Shown here one piece after another: positions 32,231 through 43,816 of a stretch of 64,000 nucleotides of DNA. The DNA comes from Fusarium oxysporum f. sp. lycopersici 4287 (taxonomy: Eukaryota > Ascomycota > Sordariomycetes > Hypocreales > Nectriaceae). The position numbers and the translations under genes were made by a program. The DNA is taken from positions 3,853,351 to 3,917,350 of the forward strand of contig NC_030988.1 in the NCBI RefSeq assembly GCF_000149955.1, given 5' to 3'. The notes below the pieces were generated by a model that made no database searches, was not told where the DNA came from, and saw only the letters and a list, made by a program, of their open reading frames with translations. Positions within the stretch are counted from its first letter, which is position 1. Each line of letters starts with the position of its first letter.

Positions 32231-32371
32231 ATGACCAGCCCCTGTGCGAATTACTATGTAAGCTTCCATTCCTGACTCAAAACCTTAAGTATTGACCACG
32301 AACAGGGCTCTGCCAAGTGCCGCAACAGTGTCCTGATATTTGGTGCCTGGTGCGATTTCTGTCTGGTTTAG
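32231..32371 (+). CDS. Possible small cysteine-rich peptide with one intron
   Basis: An ATG at 32231 opens nine codons (MTSPCANYY). A 48-bp intron follows (GTAAGC donor, ACAG acceptor), then 21 codons beginning GSAKCRNSVL and ending FCLV-stop. Four Cys occur in about 30 residues. The phase is consistent and a pyrimidine-rich 5' flank precedes the ATG. It could equally be chance; no homologue is recalled. Confidence 0.22.
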
Positions 32372-35279
32372 TCTTCCTAGGCGCAATTGTGTCGTTCTCA
32401 CGCTAACCCTGAATATGGCATTAGACCGCAGGTGCTGGGATGCCTATGAACAATTTACTCCCTTACCCCTCGACTCCATCTAGCGAATATGTAAACCCGA
32501 TGAATAAGAATGTACAGAAGAATAAGGCAGCTGCTAGTAAGGAGGGTGTGGCATGCTGGAATAGAACCTATGCCGCTCCTTGGTCCGTTCAGAAACTTGT
32601 ATATCCGGATGAATTGGGGATTCTGAGACAACAATGATTGCATGTTCTTTCTGATATTTAGTGCTAGCAACAACCATTACCATCGCACTTCCAACAATGG
32701 GTCCCGAGCAACCTCATCCACTTGAAGCCCTCGAAATGTTGTATTGATAGATAGCCCCGATCCACGTCTAGTAAGGGGTGATATCGGAACTGGCCAGGCA
32801 GAGGATATTGAATTAGGGGGCCATGGTGGCCGTTTGAAATGTTTCTAGACCCATGTTAGAGTAAGTCACATTTAAATTTTACTGAAAACCGGTCACGAGG
32901 CCGGGAGAATCACGTCTTCAAACGCTCTAATGTAATATTCATGGTTGAATGCCATATGATTCTTCAGTGACGCGTATGTCTTCCGGGAGAAAAGGAATCC
33001 TTGCGCGGTCTATAGCCCATTCATTCGAAAATCGACCACATCAGGCTGTTGGGAAAATGAGGCTAGGGTGAGGGGAACTACCATAAATATTGAGGAACAC
33101 AGTCTCTCCTATGGGGTGAAAATATCGGCATCCCCAACAACTCTCACTGTCACATTCTCATCCGTCACGACATCATAGAATAATTCCTGTCTTCAACTAA
33201 AGCAATGTGTGAGGGAAATTGCATTGATTTTGATTCAGTTCAACTGTTCCACTCTTTATTTCCCGATGGTTGCGAGCAGGTATATTTTCTTCCGAGTGTG
33301 TCACATTGCAAGGCTCGAGGCAAACTTGACCTCAATGTTCAGCTCGAAACGTCGGATCCTACATTTCAGTCATTGACAGACCGCTTGGAAGCAATTAAGC
33401 CAGCACGCAGTGCATAAGGGACAGCTACTAATGAATAGCTACCACTGGAGAAAGTCTTCAGCCCAGCGGGCTGACTCACTGATTCGTACACGGCTTATCG
33501 TCCTTTCCTTCTACCACGATAGCTTCATCTCCGGCCGGCCCTTCAATTCTATATCGTACTCTGCCTTCCGATGTCGTATTCGCTTGTCCAGCAATCACGC
33601 TCCTGAATGGTCTTCATAAGTGGCCTTCAACGTGAGGCCATTGAGAATCATGGCTTGACCATTGAGGGTTGATGCTTCTGCACATGTTCGACTATTTTTC
33701 TTTTTGTCTTCCTTCCTCCATTCTGTTCTTCTCTTTCTTTCTCTTTTTCTTCTTCCTTTTTTTAAAAGAATAAAAAAATAAAAGCATTCCTTTAGGGACT
33801 GGAATTCACCCTCTCATGAGCGGAGGGCTCAAATTTGCGTTACTTGTCGCTGGCTGGCCGCTCGAACGAGGAGACGGATTCCTAGAGCTCTGGTTACCGG
33901 CTCTCGACTTATAGACGCATTCGGGAACAAAGGAACCCTACAGAATCAGACAATAGCAAGTTGTCGTAGCAGTCAACGCACACATAAGCATGATTCTTCG
34001 TCGGTCAGCAAGGATGCTGTGAGGTGCGACGTTAGATTTGTAACTCACAGCACTTCGTGTCTTGTTTTTTTTTCCAGCTCGAAACGCCAACACCAGCGAG
34101 AAATACAGGTCTTGAAATACGGAAATGCCCCACATTTTGCGAGTCGAAGGTGACCGCAGCTTCTAAGCTTGTAATTGAGTATCTGACAATGGCTCGGTTT
34201 TATAAATGGAGGTGCTAACTAGGCATTCCAGGAGGAGCCGCTGTTCTCTATCTGAATAAGCGAAGAGAGCAAAAGACAACATGCGTCAGAATGATGACAG
34301 ATTGCAGATTCGACTAGAGCGGGGTCTGTCATGGCGCAGACAGCAGCGAGCTTGGGCAGCTTTATATTTCAGTCCCTAAAATCACCAGCCCCATCCCCTT
34401 ACCATATTTTCTTGGCATATGCTTTCCTCCCATCTGCTTTAAATCACCGACTTATTCACTTATGTTTGTCAATCTTGCCCCAGGACACCACTTGCATTGA
34501 ACGACGTGCCTCACCATCATAGGCGATTGAACCTGCATCATCGGCAAGCCAGAATACGACATCGACTGTACAAAGAGATGAACTTAGATCAGCCCCTTCA
34601 TCGAGACGAGGTGGATCCCCCTCCGTGCAAAACCAGCCGTCGCCTATATTCTATCTCAGTGAGCCTCTGAAATCACAGGTGCATTTGCCTCCGCCTTTCC
34701 CATCCGCTTCGTCGGAGTATTACTTAAAAACCACATGCTGTTTGGGGCCTTGGAATAAGCCGCCTAGCCGGCGGCATCGTCTTTGTGTAGTGACGTGTCA
34801 TTATTTCCGGTGGGACAGTGCCAATGTGTACCCTAAAGTGCGCTCGAATAGGCCATAGTAGTACGCCATCAGAATCTCTAGGTTGGCACAATTCTCCGGT
34901 CCACACGGTATAGAAACTCAAGCTCCAGCAACTTCATTTCTGCGACCTGTGCCCCTAAATATGGCGCAAAGCCTTGCTCCAGAATGAGTCTGAATCCTTT
35001 CGATGAATATTAAGGCTGTTCAGGTACGGTATGAGCAGGCTATCATCGTGGGGGATGGAAGCTGCGCTGTAACTAACGTATTCCTCACCACTCCACACCT
35101 TGAGTTGTTTTTGCAAGATGCTTAGGTCTTTTTTTGGCATGTTGTTGGTATTGTGACATTTCCATAAGGTCATTCATGGCCTGGATGATGATCTCAGGAA
35201 TATGAGAACTTATTATCGCGCCTCTTCCCAAGTTCTTGGTCGAGATGAAATCAATTTCGAGGTGCACAATGGCTGTTAT

Positions 35280-35775
35280 CAGGATGAAATGAGGGAAAAG
35301 CGACGATGACCTGCGCAAGGAGTAGAGCTTGATCTGGCACCATCTCGCGTAGCTGCCGGATTGTATAAACATCTCCATCGGGGTTACGGATCCGGCGAAG
35401 CGTGCCGGTCCGGCGTGCCTCCAGTTCGAGTTTTTCCTTCTGTCATCTTACGATATCCTTCTGTGCCGATTTGGCGATAATTGCATAGTCTAAAGAAGAC
35501 TCTACATCTTCTAAGATAGCTCTCGTTGGACTGCTGAGAATTTGAAGCTTGTCTCGTATCGAATTGAACTGTTTTTTGGCTTTTCCTGGAGTAACAGGAT
35601 GAAGAAGGTTGGGAAATACAGGCTCGGTTTGCTCGTGAGCTGCTCCTCGTAGAGGTTCCAAAGGACCCAGAAAGTCGAGCAGCTGAGGGCTGCTGGTGTT
35701 GTTCGGGCAGCCAAAGCTGCAGTGGTCGGTCGAGGCAGTGTTAAACTGCAGGCGAAGGTGAGGGTGAGGGTGCAA
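35280..35775 (-). pseudogene. Candidate remnant of a transposase C-terminus
   Basis: A minus-strand frame contains KKQFNSIRDKLQIL, SSPTRAILEDVESSLDYAII and AKSAQKDIVR. After a TGA it continues in phase with QKEKLELEARRTGTLRRIRN and PDGDVYTIRQLREMV. The combination of an SPT-type linker, helical segment and basic coiled coil resembles C-terminal tails of fungal pogo transposases. The rest of such a gene is not recognisable. Confidence 0.35.
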
Positions 35776-36251
35776 CGATCCTGAATGTCTAGCAGCAGGG
35801 TGCTGCGAATATCGTCTGGGCAGCCGAGGCGGTCTGTCGTACGGGGGAAAATCGAGGGCGCAGAGCCCGAAATGTCGAGGTAGAAAGAAGTCGCAGATAA
35901 CACATAAGGAATGGCGCCCGGAGGCGATGTCAAGAGCTCGCGAAGCTCAGTGTCGTTGGACACTCGTCACGAAGGTCAACTCTCTGAATCCCTTTCTACC
36001 AGCGGCTGTTAGGGTTCCGTTAGCCCCACAGTTGCTTTTCCTGCCATTTTGGCTTGCAAAAATTCTTGACCCTAGCAAGACGCTAATAGCGGGTGCCAAG
36101 GAAAGTTTTTTACAGGAGACAGTTGACCAGATTTGTTGTATTTCGTCGACTGCGCATAGTAGGGTAATTGGTATAAATAAGACGATCAAAGATAGCTTCT
36201 CAGTCAGGATTTAGGAGATCTGGGGGGTTTGGTCTCCTTCATCAGATTAAC

Positions 36252-36821
36252 TCATGTGAATTTCCCAGTGATGAAGTCCAGCAACGCCGCTTCAACCATG
36301 TCCTTTGATTGGATATCATGCACCATGTCGATATATCTACTAGAAAATGGCATTATCAGCCTATTGCCCTCCAGATATCCCTCGTCATATAGCTCCCACA
36401 TGTCCTCCACAACTGTTGAACTTGACGTAGAGCCAGATCCCGGACTCGTTAGAGTTGAACCATCCCAACATGGCCGAACAATCCATTGCGACCGAATTAC
36501 GTTTCCATTAGGGGCGGACACGCGCAGCCGAATACCGCCAGGCACACATTTGTAAACTGCTGACCATTGCATCCGCACCGTGAGCCCGGGGATCAGCGTG
36601 TACAGCTCATCTATGTGGTATGTGCGAACAGTGGCGTCCCAAGGCCCAATAAAAGGATCGTCTGCGATCGACGCCGGCAGAGTTGAGATCTCCACAAAGC
36701 TGAGTACGGAGAAATTGTGTTTCAGGGTCGTGGTGTATTTCTGTAGCCAGCCAATGAGGAATTGAGGCGGAAGGTTGCCGGGAAGGGGGACCGTGACAGA
36801 GAAATGGTGTTGTGCCCGCAT
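36252..36821 (-). CDS. DUF7053-like protein
   Basis: The 189-residue frame starts at ATG 36821. The open frame extends 92 codons upstream, but without family-like sequence. The protein fits the pattern I recall for fungal DUF7053 proteins: an N-terminal FSVTVPLPGNLPPQFLIGWL, a central YHIDELYTLIPGLTVRMQWS, then VPGGIRLRVSAPNGNVIRSQ, and a C-terminal LYDEGYLEGNRLIMPFSSRY. Such proteins are small, soluble, single-domain and of unknown function, often found near secondary-metabolite genes. The fold is thought to be related to polyketide cyclase/START-like domains. There is no intron or stop, and the gene looks intact. Confidence 0.6.
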   Translation of the reverse strand: MRAQHHFSVTVPLPGNLPPQFLIGWLQKYTTTLKHNFSVLSFVEISTLPASIADDPFIGPWDATVRTYHIDELYTLIPGLTVRMQWSAVYKCVPGGIRLRVSAPNGNVIRSQWIVRPCWDGSTLTSPGSGSTSSSTVVEDMWELYDEGYLEGNRLIMPFSSRYIDMVHDIQSKDMVEAALLDFITGKFT

Positions 36822-37979
36822 TAGTGGACTTGGTTTTATAATGCGAGTGGTTCGATGGTTGGTAATGCCCGTGAGCCTCAAAATATCAGCCGCCGCAATG
36901 ACGAGTTTGCTTTTGCCACAATGTGTAATGATTAATAAAATCAATGCGGGCTGACTGATGTGCGGGGTTTTTCGTATTTCTTGGCCTTTTAGCCGCAGCG
37001 ACGAGGAGGTCAGCCCTGTCGAGATAAGATAAGAAGCAATTTGAATGAGCCAAGACAGACTGCCATATGGTGAGTAACATTTGGCGTTCGTTAACACCGC
37101 CTGATTGGCTGTTGGTTTGGTCGGATCTGTTTCGAGCTATCCTACGCTGATTGGGCAAGCTTAGCCCTTTTTGTGTGGGGGGGGGGGGGGGAGGGCCGGC
37201 TAATTCACAAAACCAGCACCTTGTCTCGCAGGCCGGGCATCAATGATCCTCAGCAACAACAGCCCTTAGTAATCAAGCTGGATGATTTAAAGTAAAACCT
37301 GTGGGATGGAATACCCCACACAGAAGATAGATCCAATCAACTCACTACTGCTGCTCATTATGAATGACCCGACCTTCAACCCATTTTAAGCACATCCAGT
37401 GCGACATGAAGCTTTTGGTACCCCGCTTGTACTGGTGTGATGACAGGGATAAGGTGGGGCGGGTACGGATTGGAGCCCCTTGAGCTCTTAGGAGATAACA
37501 CCACATACTTAACCTGCGGCTTATCGGTCGGAAACACGGAGGCGCCTTTAAACCGCAGGTGGGTGGTCTGGAATTTCATTGGCTGCTTTGCCATGTCCCG
37601 GGCTCCGTGAACAGTCCGGGCGTCGAGAGTTGCAGACGATTTGCCTCTGGGCGTAGACACGCGAGATGGGCAGTAAGAGTCCCCTATTCTTGATCGGCGC
37701 GATTTGTCTGTCCGGGCTGGATCGGAACCCGAAGGTTTTGCCTGGGTACATGGACATGATCCACTAACTCCTTACTGGCCGCTTGCAACGAATGCGGCCA
37801 GTGAGCGCCATGAAACTTTCCATTTCCGGGAGGTCTTCAGCTGAATCCTTCAACTGACGCAACCACGAGCAAGCACCGGCAATAACGTCGCAAGCAGCCT
37901 CTTTTCATCTCCGTCAAAAAGTGTCGCGACCACCCATATCGGATTGTTTAGAACGCTCAAAGCCACGTCTTCCAATTGT
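36822..37979. other. Unassigned stretch with a poly-G run
   Basis: A run of 15 G (37177-37191) lies next to CAAGCTTAG and, on the other side, CCGGCTAATTCACAAAACC. This loosely recalls the end of C1. Minus-strand frames at 37376-37757 have no recognised domain. Confidence 0.4.
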
Positions 37980-37994
37980 TGTTTATATTGCGCA

Positions 37995-38127
37995 TGATAA
38001 AACGAATAGGCTCATTGTGTTGTTATTGTTCTAAGTTACATATGTCCGAGAGGAGCACAGCTCCTTACATAGTATCCACATCCCAGCCACCAGCAGATCG
38101 GACCACCTTCGCCGCACTGTCTCAACA
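37995..38127. mobile_element. Solo LTR, 133 bp, 5-bp target duplication GCGCA
   Basis: The inserted segment begins TG (TGATAAAACG) and ends CA (GTCTCAACA). GCGCA flanks both sides (37990-37994 and 38128-38132). The empty site is visible in LINE copy 1 at about 6816-6825, where GCGCA occurs once. TG...CA ends plus a 5-bp duplication are diagnostic of an LTR retrotransposon. The family is not identified, and 133 bp is short for an LTR. Confidence 0.75.
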
Positions 38128-38158
38128 GCGCAGTAGTGCTGGGTGAAAATATATATTA

Positions 38159-40006
38159 ACGTTCGTCACCCACAGGCCGGCCACCCCCACAGACTGGCCA
38201 CCTCATTTCTTAGCCAGCCACCCAATTTGTACACACTTTAAACGGCCACAACTCTACGAATTTAATTCCAATTAATTTCAAACCAACACCGATCAATTCA
38301 AAATGCCTTCTTTTACTGAAAAAGATATAAGTACCGCGCTCCAGATGGTTGCAGATGGAGTTTCAGTGAACAAAGCAGCCGAAGCTTGTGGCATCAACCG
38401 TTCCACTCTACAAGGTCGGGTCAAAGGAAGCACAACACCAAGAGAAGCCCAAAAATCACGGCAAAAGCTCTCTGATATTCAGAAAAAGCGCCTGTGAGAT
38501 TGGATTATCGTCCAGGCTGATCTAGGATGCCCTGTATCGCATCAGCAAGTCAGAGAGTTCGCCAGTAAGATTGCCGTCCGCAACGGCTTCCCAGAAGGCG
38601 TCGGAAAAAACTGGTTACAGGGCTTTTCAAGTCGAAATACAGATATTAGGACTTTAAAAGGCAAGAAAATTGATTCTGAGCGATACAATGGAGCATCTTC
38701 TGAACTGATAAAGGCCTTTTTTATGCTGCTGATGATGCCGGCGATACGAATAATCAAGCAGAAGAACAGATACAACGTCGACGAAGTTGGAATGATGGAA
38801 GGAATAGGAATGAACGGTCTATTCCTCGGTCACAAGGGCAAGAAGTCAGTACTTATTCGTCAACCTGGTTCCAGGTCTTGGATTACAATACTCGAGTGTA
38901 TCTCAGCAACCGGGAAAGTCCTGAGACCTGCAGTTATCTTCAAGGGGAAAACAGTTCAACAACAACATTTCCCTGAAGATTTGGACTCCCTAGATGACTG
39001 GGAGTTCAGCTGTAGTGAAAACGGTTGGACAAGCAATAAATTGGCGTTGGTTTGGTTGAAAAAAGTTTTTATTCCATCGACAAAGCCCGAGAATAAGAAC
39101 GAACCCCGACTTCTTATTCTTGACGGTCATGGAAGTCATATGACTGAGGAATTCCTTTGGAAATGCTATAATAACAATATATATCTGTCATTTCTTCCTG
39201 CTCACGCTTCCCACGTCCTACAGCCACTGGATGTTGCTGTATTTGGACCGCTGAAGAGAGCATATCGTCGACTTCTTTCAGATCTCGCTTGTATCGCTGA
39301 TAGCAGCCATATCGGCAAGATTACATTTCTATATACTTACGACAAAGCTCGGAAAGAAGCTATCACGAAGTCCAACGACCTCGCCGGCTTCAAAGCCACT
39401 GGACTGTGGCCTGTCAATCTGGCGAAGGTCCTGATGAACCCAATGGTCACTGAGACACCTTCTCCCGCTGCCACAGCGATTTCGCCCGCCAAAGAGCAGG
39501 ATTCCAGTCTCTTGAAGACTCCCCGGTCGTCTGTACAGCTTCGGCGAGCTCTAGAGGCTGTCCCAGCGACTGCTACTCAAGATCCGACCGTCAGGCTGCT
39601 GTTCAGGAAGATTGGAAGGCAATTGGATAGTCAGAACTTCGAAATGGAAAAGCAGAATAGAGAAATATGTGTTCTGCAACGCGAAAGAGAAGAATATCTC
39701 CCGAAAAGGCGTAAAAAGGTTATCTATAACCCAAATGCCGAGTTCGCAAAGATTCCAGCGATAAAGAAGGCTCGTGAACAGATGTGGAGGACTTTGCAAC
39801 CAGAAAGAACGGCAAATAGGGTCCAGAAATTAAAACTTGAGGATCTTTGTACTCAGTTTCATTTAAATATTCACTGACCAGACTTTTATTTAATATAAAA
39901 AGTGTGGTGTTGAGATAATTAATTAATTGATTACAATATCTGGTTCTTGGTGTTTTGGCCGAGGTGGCCAGTCTGTGGGAGTGGCCGGTCTGTGGGTGAC
40001 GGACGT
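38159..40006 (+). mobile_element. Pogo/Fot1-like element G1, 1848 bp, 46-bp TIRs
   Basis: The terminal inverted repeats are 46 bp with three mismatches. The left begins ACGTTCGTCACCCACAGG and the right, read inward, begins ACGTCCGTCACCCACAGA. TA flanks both ends (38157-38158 and 40007-40008). Each TIR contains a repeated CCACAGxCxGGCCAC unit. The element interrupts the AT-rich tail of LINE copy 2. Confidence 0.93.
38303..39877 (+). pseudogene. Pogo transposase G1, a single in-frame TGA
   Basis: One frame of 525 codons runs from ATG 38303 to the stop at 39877, broken only by TGA at 38498-38500 after KKRL. The N-terminus is a psq/HTH domain (VNKAAEACGINRSTLQGRVK). The three catalytic Asp are present: YNVDEVGMMEG, LLILDGHGSHM and HASHVLQPLDVAVFGPLK. 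The C-terminus has a coiled coil and a RRKKVIYNPNAEFAKI block, the family's NPN motif. TGA could derive from CGA by C-to-T. If the stop is real, the product is inactive; a single base separates the copy from an open frame. Confidence 0.9.
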
Positions 40007-40161
40007 TATATGAAACTTGATTGTTCATTATTGAGCTGAGAGTTCTTCTCGGGTTTATATCTCTAGATGATGGTATCTAGGACTTTTGGACTTTAAATCT
40101 AGGACTTTCAGACTAACAGTCTGAATCCTGAAGATAAGGGGAATTCCCAGTTTCCCAACAT

Positions 40162-40963
40162 ATCCTCAGCCAGTATCTCGGCTGGCCTGCGATTTTCTGG
40201 TTCTGTGCCATTCTCGCGGCCACCTGGCTTGTCATCTTCACCCTCATGGTCCCCGAGTCGTGCCGCAAGGTGGTTGGCAATGGGAGTATCCCAGCACAGC
40301 GCTGGAACCGGCCCTTGATGGATTTCCTCCGCAAAAACAAAGGCGGGGCTCAGGAGGAAGTCGCCTCTTCGATCGCGAAGCTCCGGTTTCCCAACCCTCT
40401 TCGAACGATCAAAATTATCTTCGAACAAGAGATGTTTCTGGTATTGGTGTACAACTCTATCTTGTACCTCGACTTCATCACTGTGGCTGCGACTCTGTCG
40501 ACCCTGTTCAAGGAGATCTACGGCTTCAACACCCTCGAGTTGGGCCTCTGCTACCTGCCATATGAAGCAGGTTGCTGTATAGCCAGTCTTGGGCAAGGGT
40601 ATCTCGACTGGAATTACGCTCGCATCGCCCGCAAGATAGGCTTCTCCATCGATCGCCGTTGGATTGTGCATAACGGGGAGCTTCAGCATCATGAACACGC
40701 TGATCGTCGACCTAAACCCGAACTCGCCTGCCACTGCGACGGCAGCTAACAATCTTGTCAGGTGTCTGATGGGCGGCGTGGGCACTGCGATAGTCGACTA
40801 CATGATCTCCAGGTTGGTAAGAGGATGGTCATTTACATTGCTGGCTGGTCTGCCTGTGGTTTTGTTTCCGAGGATGCTGGCCATTGAGAGGCGAGGGCCG
40901 GAGTGGAGGAAAAAGAGAGGCGGCAGGCAGAGCAAGCGCAGACAGCGTGATAGCTTACAGTAG
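40162..40963 (+). pseudogene. MFS transporter (drug:H+ antiporter type) C-terminal fragment, frameshifted
   Basis: The reading begins mid-protein at ILSQYLGWPAIFWFC, in a membrane segment that ends at the family's VPES motif. A cytoplasmic loop (WNRPLMDFLRK) and further membrane spans follow (FLVLVYNSILYLDFITVAA, then FNTLELGLCYLPYEAGC). After ARKIGFSIDR a stretch expected in such proteins is missing and the frame changes. It resumes with CITGSFSIMNTLIVDLNPNS, then ATAAANNLVRCLMGGVGTAI, and ends in a basic tail. The N-terminal half is absent; the LINE remnant lies directly upstream. The gene is therefore dead by truncation, deletion and frameshift. Confidence 0.85.
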
Positions 40964-41989
40964 ACTGCCTGGATTTTCTTTCTAGTTTTTATAACTTCTT
41001 TTTTGTCCTCTACTGTACCCTACACTTCCGTTTTAATTGAACTTGGCATCATGGAAACGAAAAATGCCAGCGACATGAGGGTCGAGGGTGTGAATAGCGA
41101 CGATGAGGGGGGCAAGGAGGGGAGACGAACGCATGGCGGCGATGAACCAATTCCCGCTGCGTTTCCCTCAGGTCTTGGAGGTATCGCCCGACCAGGGAGA
41201 CTGGTCGCGGGACATTTCGCCTATAAGAACAATCTGCCGGCTGTCGGAAATGATATTATAACCTTTCGCGCCAGGCCTTGGATGCACCTTCCTGGCTCAT
41301 CATCTAGAGGATCATTTATTAGTAGTCGTGGTCCACTCGCAGCCATCGACACAGTGGCCCAGGACCCTGCAATAGGTGCACCAACTCTCCTCATCCGTGT
41401 GAGCAAAAGGGCACCTTGTATCCTGGCGACAGCCTACACAACTGCATTTTCTCGTCTTCCACCATCTCATATCCCGGCCTGGGTTCCCCTCAGGACACTG
41501 CTGCCTTTGGCGCTGGTGACGGCGGTGGTCCTTCTCCGGGTCAGATCGTCTCACCGCCTCCCATCCGTTGTGGCCCCCAGGTCTGTCGTAGAGGCCTCCT
41601 CCCTCCACGTCTTTGGTTCCATCGCCAGGTTGCAGGTCCGCGTCCCCAGACCTGACGAATTCGTACCTAATGTAATGAATGGGCCAGGACCTTGTTGCTG
41701 TGGCTACGCCAATAGGCGCGAAGTGGGACTGGAAGAACAACAAAACTCTGATTACTGTGGCCTTTTCCTTCCTTCCTTCTTTCCTCAGCTTGAAAGTAAA
41801 TGGCATCGGAATAGATACTTGGAATCCAATTACTATAAGCCATGCACAACCAACACGATGACGTCAAAAATCTTCACATTAAGGAATCGAACCATATGAC
41901 GGTCGAAAGGTCCTTTATGATGCTGAAAGATAAAGTCTCGAGCGAAGCCATGCTGACGGGCAAAGTCACTGGATAACATCAGTGCACGT
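40964..41989. other. Unassigned stretch with overlapping frames on both strands
   Basis: A 298-codon plus-strand frame (41003-41899) has no recognisable domain. The opposite frame at 41312-41806 ends with CSCVGC and a CX2CX4HX4C zinc knuckle (CTYCRVLGHCVDGC), which makes the minus strand somewhat more likely to be coding, perhaps part of a retroelement or zinc-knuckle protein. Confidence 0.3.
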
Positions 41990-42330
41990 ATGAAATGGCC
42001 GTTCGATACTGGTTCTACAGTTCATATCTGCAATAGGCGGAGTCTCCTCCGCGAATTACGATCTGCAACGCGAACTGTCCTTGTTACTGGTGGCGGGAAG
42101 GTTTTCCCATCCGGTAGAGGAACAGTAAATTTTACCTTTATAAGCAAGTGGCAAGAAGGAGTCACCATTAACCTCAAGGACACCTTGTATATCCCTGAGT
42201 TTCCAGTCAACGTCATGTAAGGCTCATATGGAAATATAAATAGGGCCTTCACGTTCATTAAAACAAATAATTACGGTACAATCAGTACAATATTAACCAA
42301 CTTTCTATCAAGTGCACTCAGCATCACTGC
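41990..42330 (+). pseudogene. Copia-type retrotransposon protease fragment
   Basis: The frame has KWPFDTGSTVHICNRRSLL, with the DTGS aspartic-protease motif. It continues as VTGGGKVFPSGRGTVNFTF and then ITVNLKD-like ITINLKDTLYIPEFPVNV, in line with copia gag-pol sequences. It ends at a stop at 42220 and similar sequence fades out by about 42330. No reverse transcriptase or LTR was seen. It is a degraded scrap. Confidence 0.65.
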
Positions 42331-42726
42331 GCAATCCAACAACAAAACGTCGCGGAACGCTGTATGTATTGCTCGCGTGCTGTTGAAGAGTAGCCTAAGA
42401 TAGGAGCTCCTAATGCCCAGCCTCGATTTGGTGAATCGGATACTTGAGAGCGAATTAGCATATAGAGCGGGGGTTTCCCTCCTCTTTGGGGGATATGAAA
42501 GTGGTTCTCAACATTGTCTATGTCATTTATTGGTATGGTCTATGAACCCCTCTCAGTTGCCATGCTCGCTGAGATTCGTCGCGAGTTCCTGACTTGAAGA
42601 ACAACGCCCATGACTTTATTCAAAAGGAGTTCCTGGCTCTGCCATAAAATCAGACGATAACACCGGGAGAAGAAGTAATCCGTCATCATCGGATGGCTAT
42701 TTCAAACCAAGATTTCAGTGTAGTAC

Positions 42727-43816
42727 TCAATCGGTCTTCCAGGCCTCGGTCAGCAGCTCCTCGACCTTGCGGACCTTGACTTCTGGGAAGTCATCCTGAA
42801 TGGCGTGGCCATACTTCAGATCGAAAGCGCCCGTGCCAAACATGATGCCAAAGGTCGCCAAGATGGACTGAAGCATCGGCTTGGGAATGAACTTGTAGGC
42901 CTCGGGATGACCCGGGAGTTCGGCGACGGTATGCGTCTTGAGTGTATCCAGGGTGTCGTACGTGACCTTGAACTTTGTCTTCTTTACCTTCTCGCCAATG
43001 GCAATCATTTGGTCCCAGGTGATCTTTTCGGCGATGCAGTACGTCTCCGGCTCCCACTTCGGGAGGGTCAGGGCCTTGGCGACAAGCTTGGCCATGTCGA
43101 CCGTGTGGGTGAGTGCGACGGGGATATCTCCGCGGATGGGGATGGCGGCGGTGTTATGGGCAAAATCGACAACGATGGAAAAAGGCTGCATATAAGTCTT
43201 GACACCGGGGTAGGTGAACCAATCCAAGAAATAGCCCGGAATCCAGATGCTGTACTCGAGGTTGCTCGCGGTCACCGCGTCAATGACATCAGTCTTGAAC
43301 TTGGCGGGAGGAAAGATGTCGATGATCCTGGCACACTGATCAGCCTGCGGCTATAAATTATACAGCAAGAAGGAAATGGAAGACCGCCAATCCGAGAGCG
43401 ATTGTGGTAAGAAATGCTTACTCTTGGCCGAACTTGATGCCCCAAATGGCGGGAATGTAGCGCTTGGTGACGCTGGAAGCCTCGGCGGCCTTGATGAGGC
43501 TCAGCTCTGGATCGGCGCCAGTGACGAGGTTGAGAGTTGAGATGACGACCTCAACTTTCTCATCCTCGAGAAGCTTCGTCAGAGCTTGCACGTTGCTGTA
43601 ATCGACGGCAATGATACGAGCGCCGATCTTCTCCGACAGCGCGGCGTCCTCCTGCAGTGGCATGCCGTCAGCTTCGCCGCGGCAGTCAAGCGATTGGTGC
43701 CAGCCTACCTCGCGAGCTAGGATGATGGGCGTGAATTTTCCGTCTTCTAGAATGGCCTCGACGATGGTGCGGCCAAGGTTGCCACGGCCTCCGGGAACAG
43801 CGACGACGGGAAACAT
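42727..43816 (-). CDS. NmrA-like / isoflavone reductase family NAD(P)-binding protein
   Basis: The two-exon model has exon 1 at 43816-43422 and exon 2 at 43327-42727. A 94-bp intron lies between (GTAAGC to GCCAG, phases match), giving 331 residues without a stop. The N-terminal Rossmann motif is VPGGRGNLGRTIVEAI. VVISTLNL, KRYIPAIWGIKFG and SNLEYSIWIPGYFLDW follow in the order usual for the PCBER/NmrA group of atypical short-chain dehydrogenases. Such proteins are cytosolic and bind NADP(H); some reduce aromatic metabolites and others act as redox sensors. The substrate cannot be deduced. The codon pattern is GC-rich and the gene appears intact, in contrast to the repeats around it. Confidence 0.88.

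Larger units (their letters stand above)
29901..36251. other. Gene-poor stretch of about 6.3 kb
   Basis: Many short frames occur on both strands but almost none shows a domain. A polypyrimidine tract lies at about 33690-33770. Two weak candidates are listed separately: a small spliced frame at 32231-32371 and a transposase-like remnant near 35280-35775. A 70-codon ATG frame at 33205-33417 is also possible. No transposon with defined ends was found. Confidence 0.4.
37980..40160 (-). mobile_element. LINE remnant copy 2 (3' end only), containing a solo LTR and a pogo element
   Basis: The LINE tail (TTTATATTGCGCA) is at 37982-37994 and resumes as GCGCAGTAGTGCTGGGTGAAAA at 38128. The 3' untranslated region (GAGCTGAGAGTTCTTCTCGG onwards) follows at about 40030-40160. 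A 133-bp solo LTR splits the tail and a pogo element (38159-40006) splits the tail from the untranslated region. Only about 130 bp of LINE upstream sequence remains before the MFS fragment starts at about 40162. Confidence 0.75.

Noticed and set aside
41003..41899. 298-codon plus-strand frame as a gene
   Set aside because: Its composition is irregular, no domain is seen and the opposite strand has a zinc-knuckle frame; coding status is unresolved.
42791..43356. Plus-strand 183-codon frame
   Set aside because: It is antisense to exon 2 of the NmrA-like gene, a GC-rich shadow.
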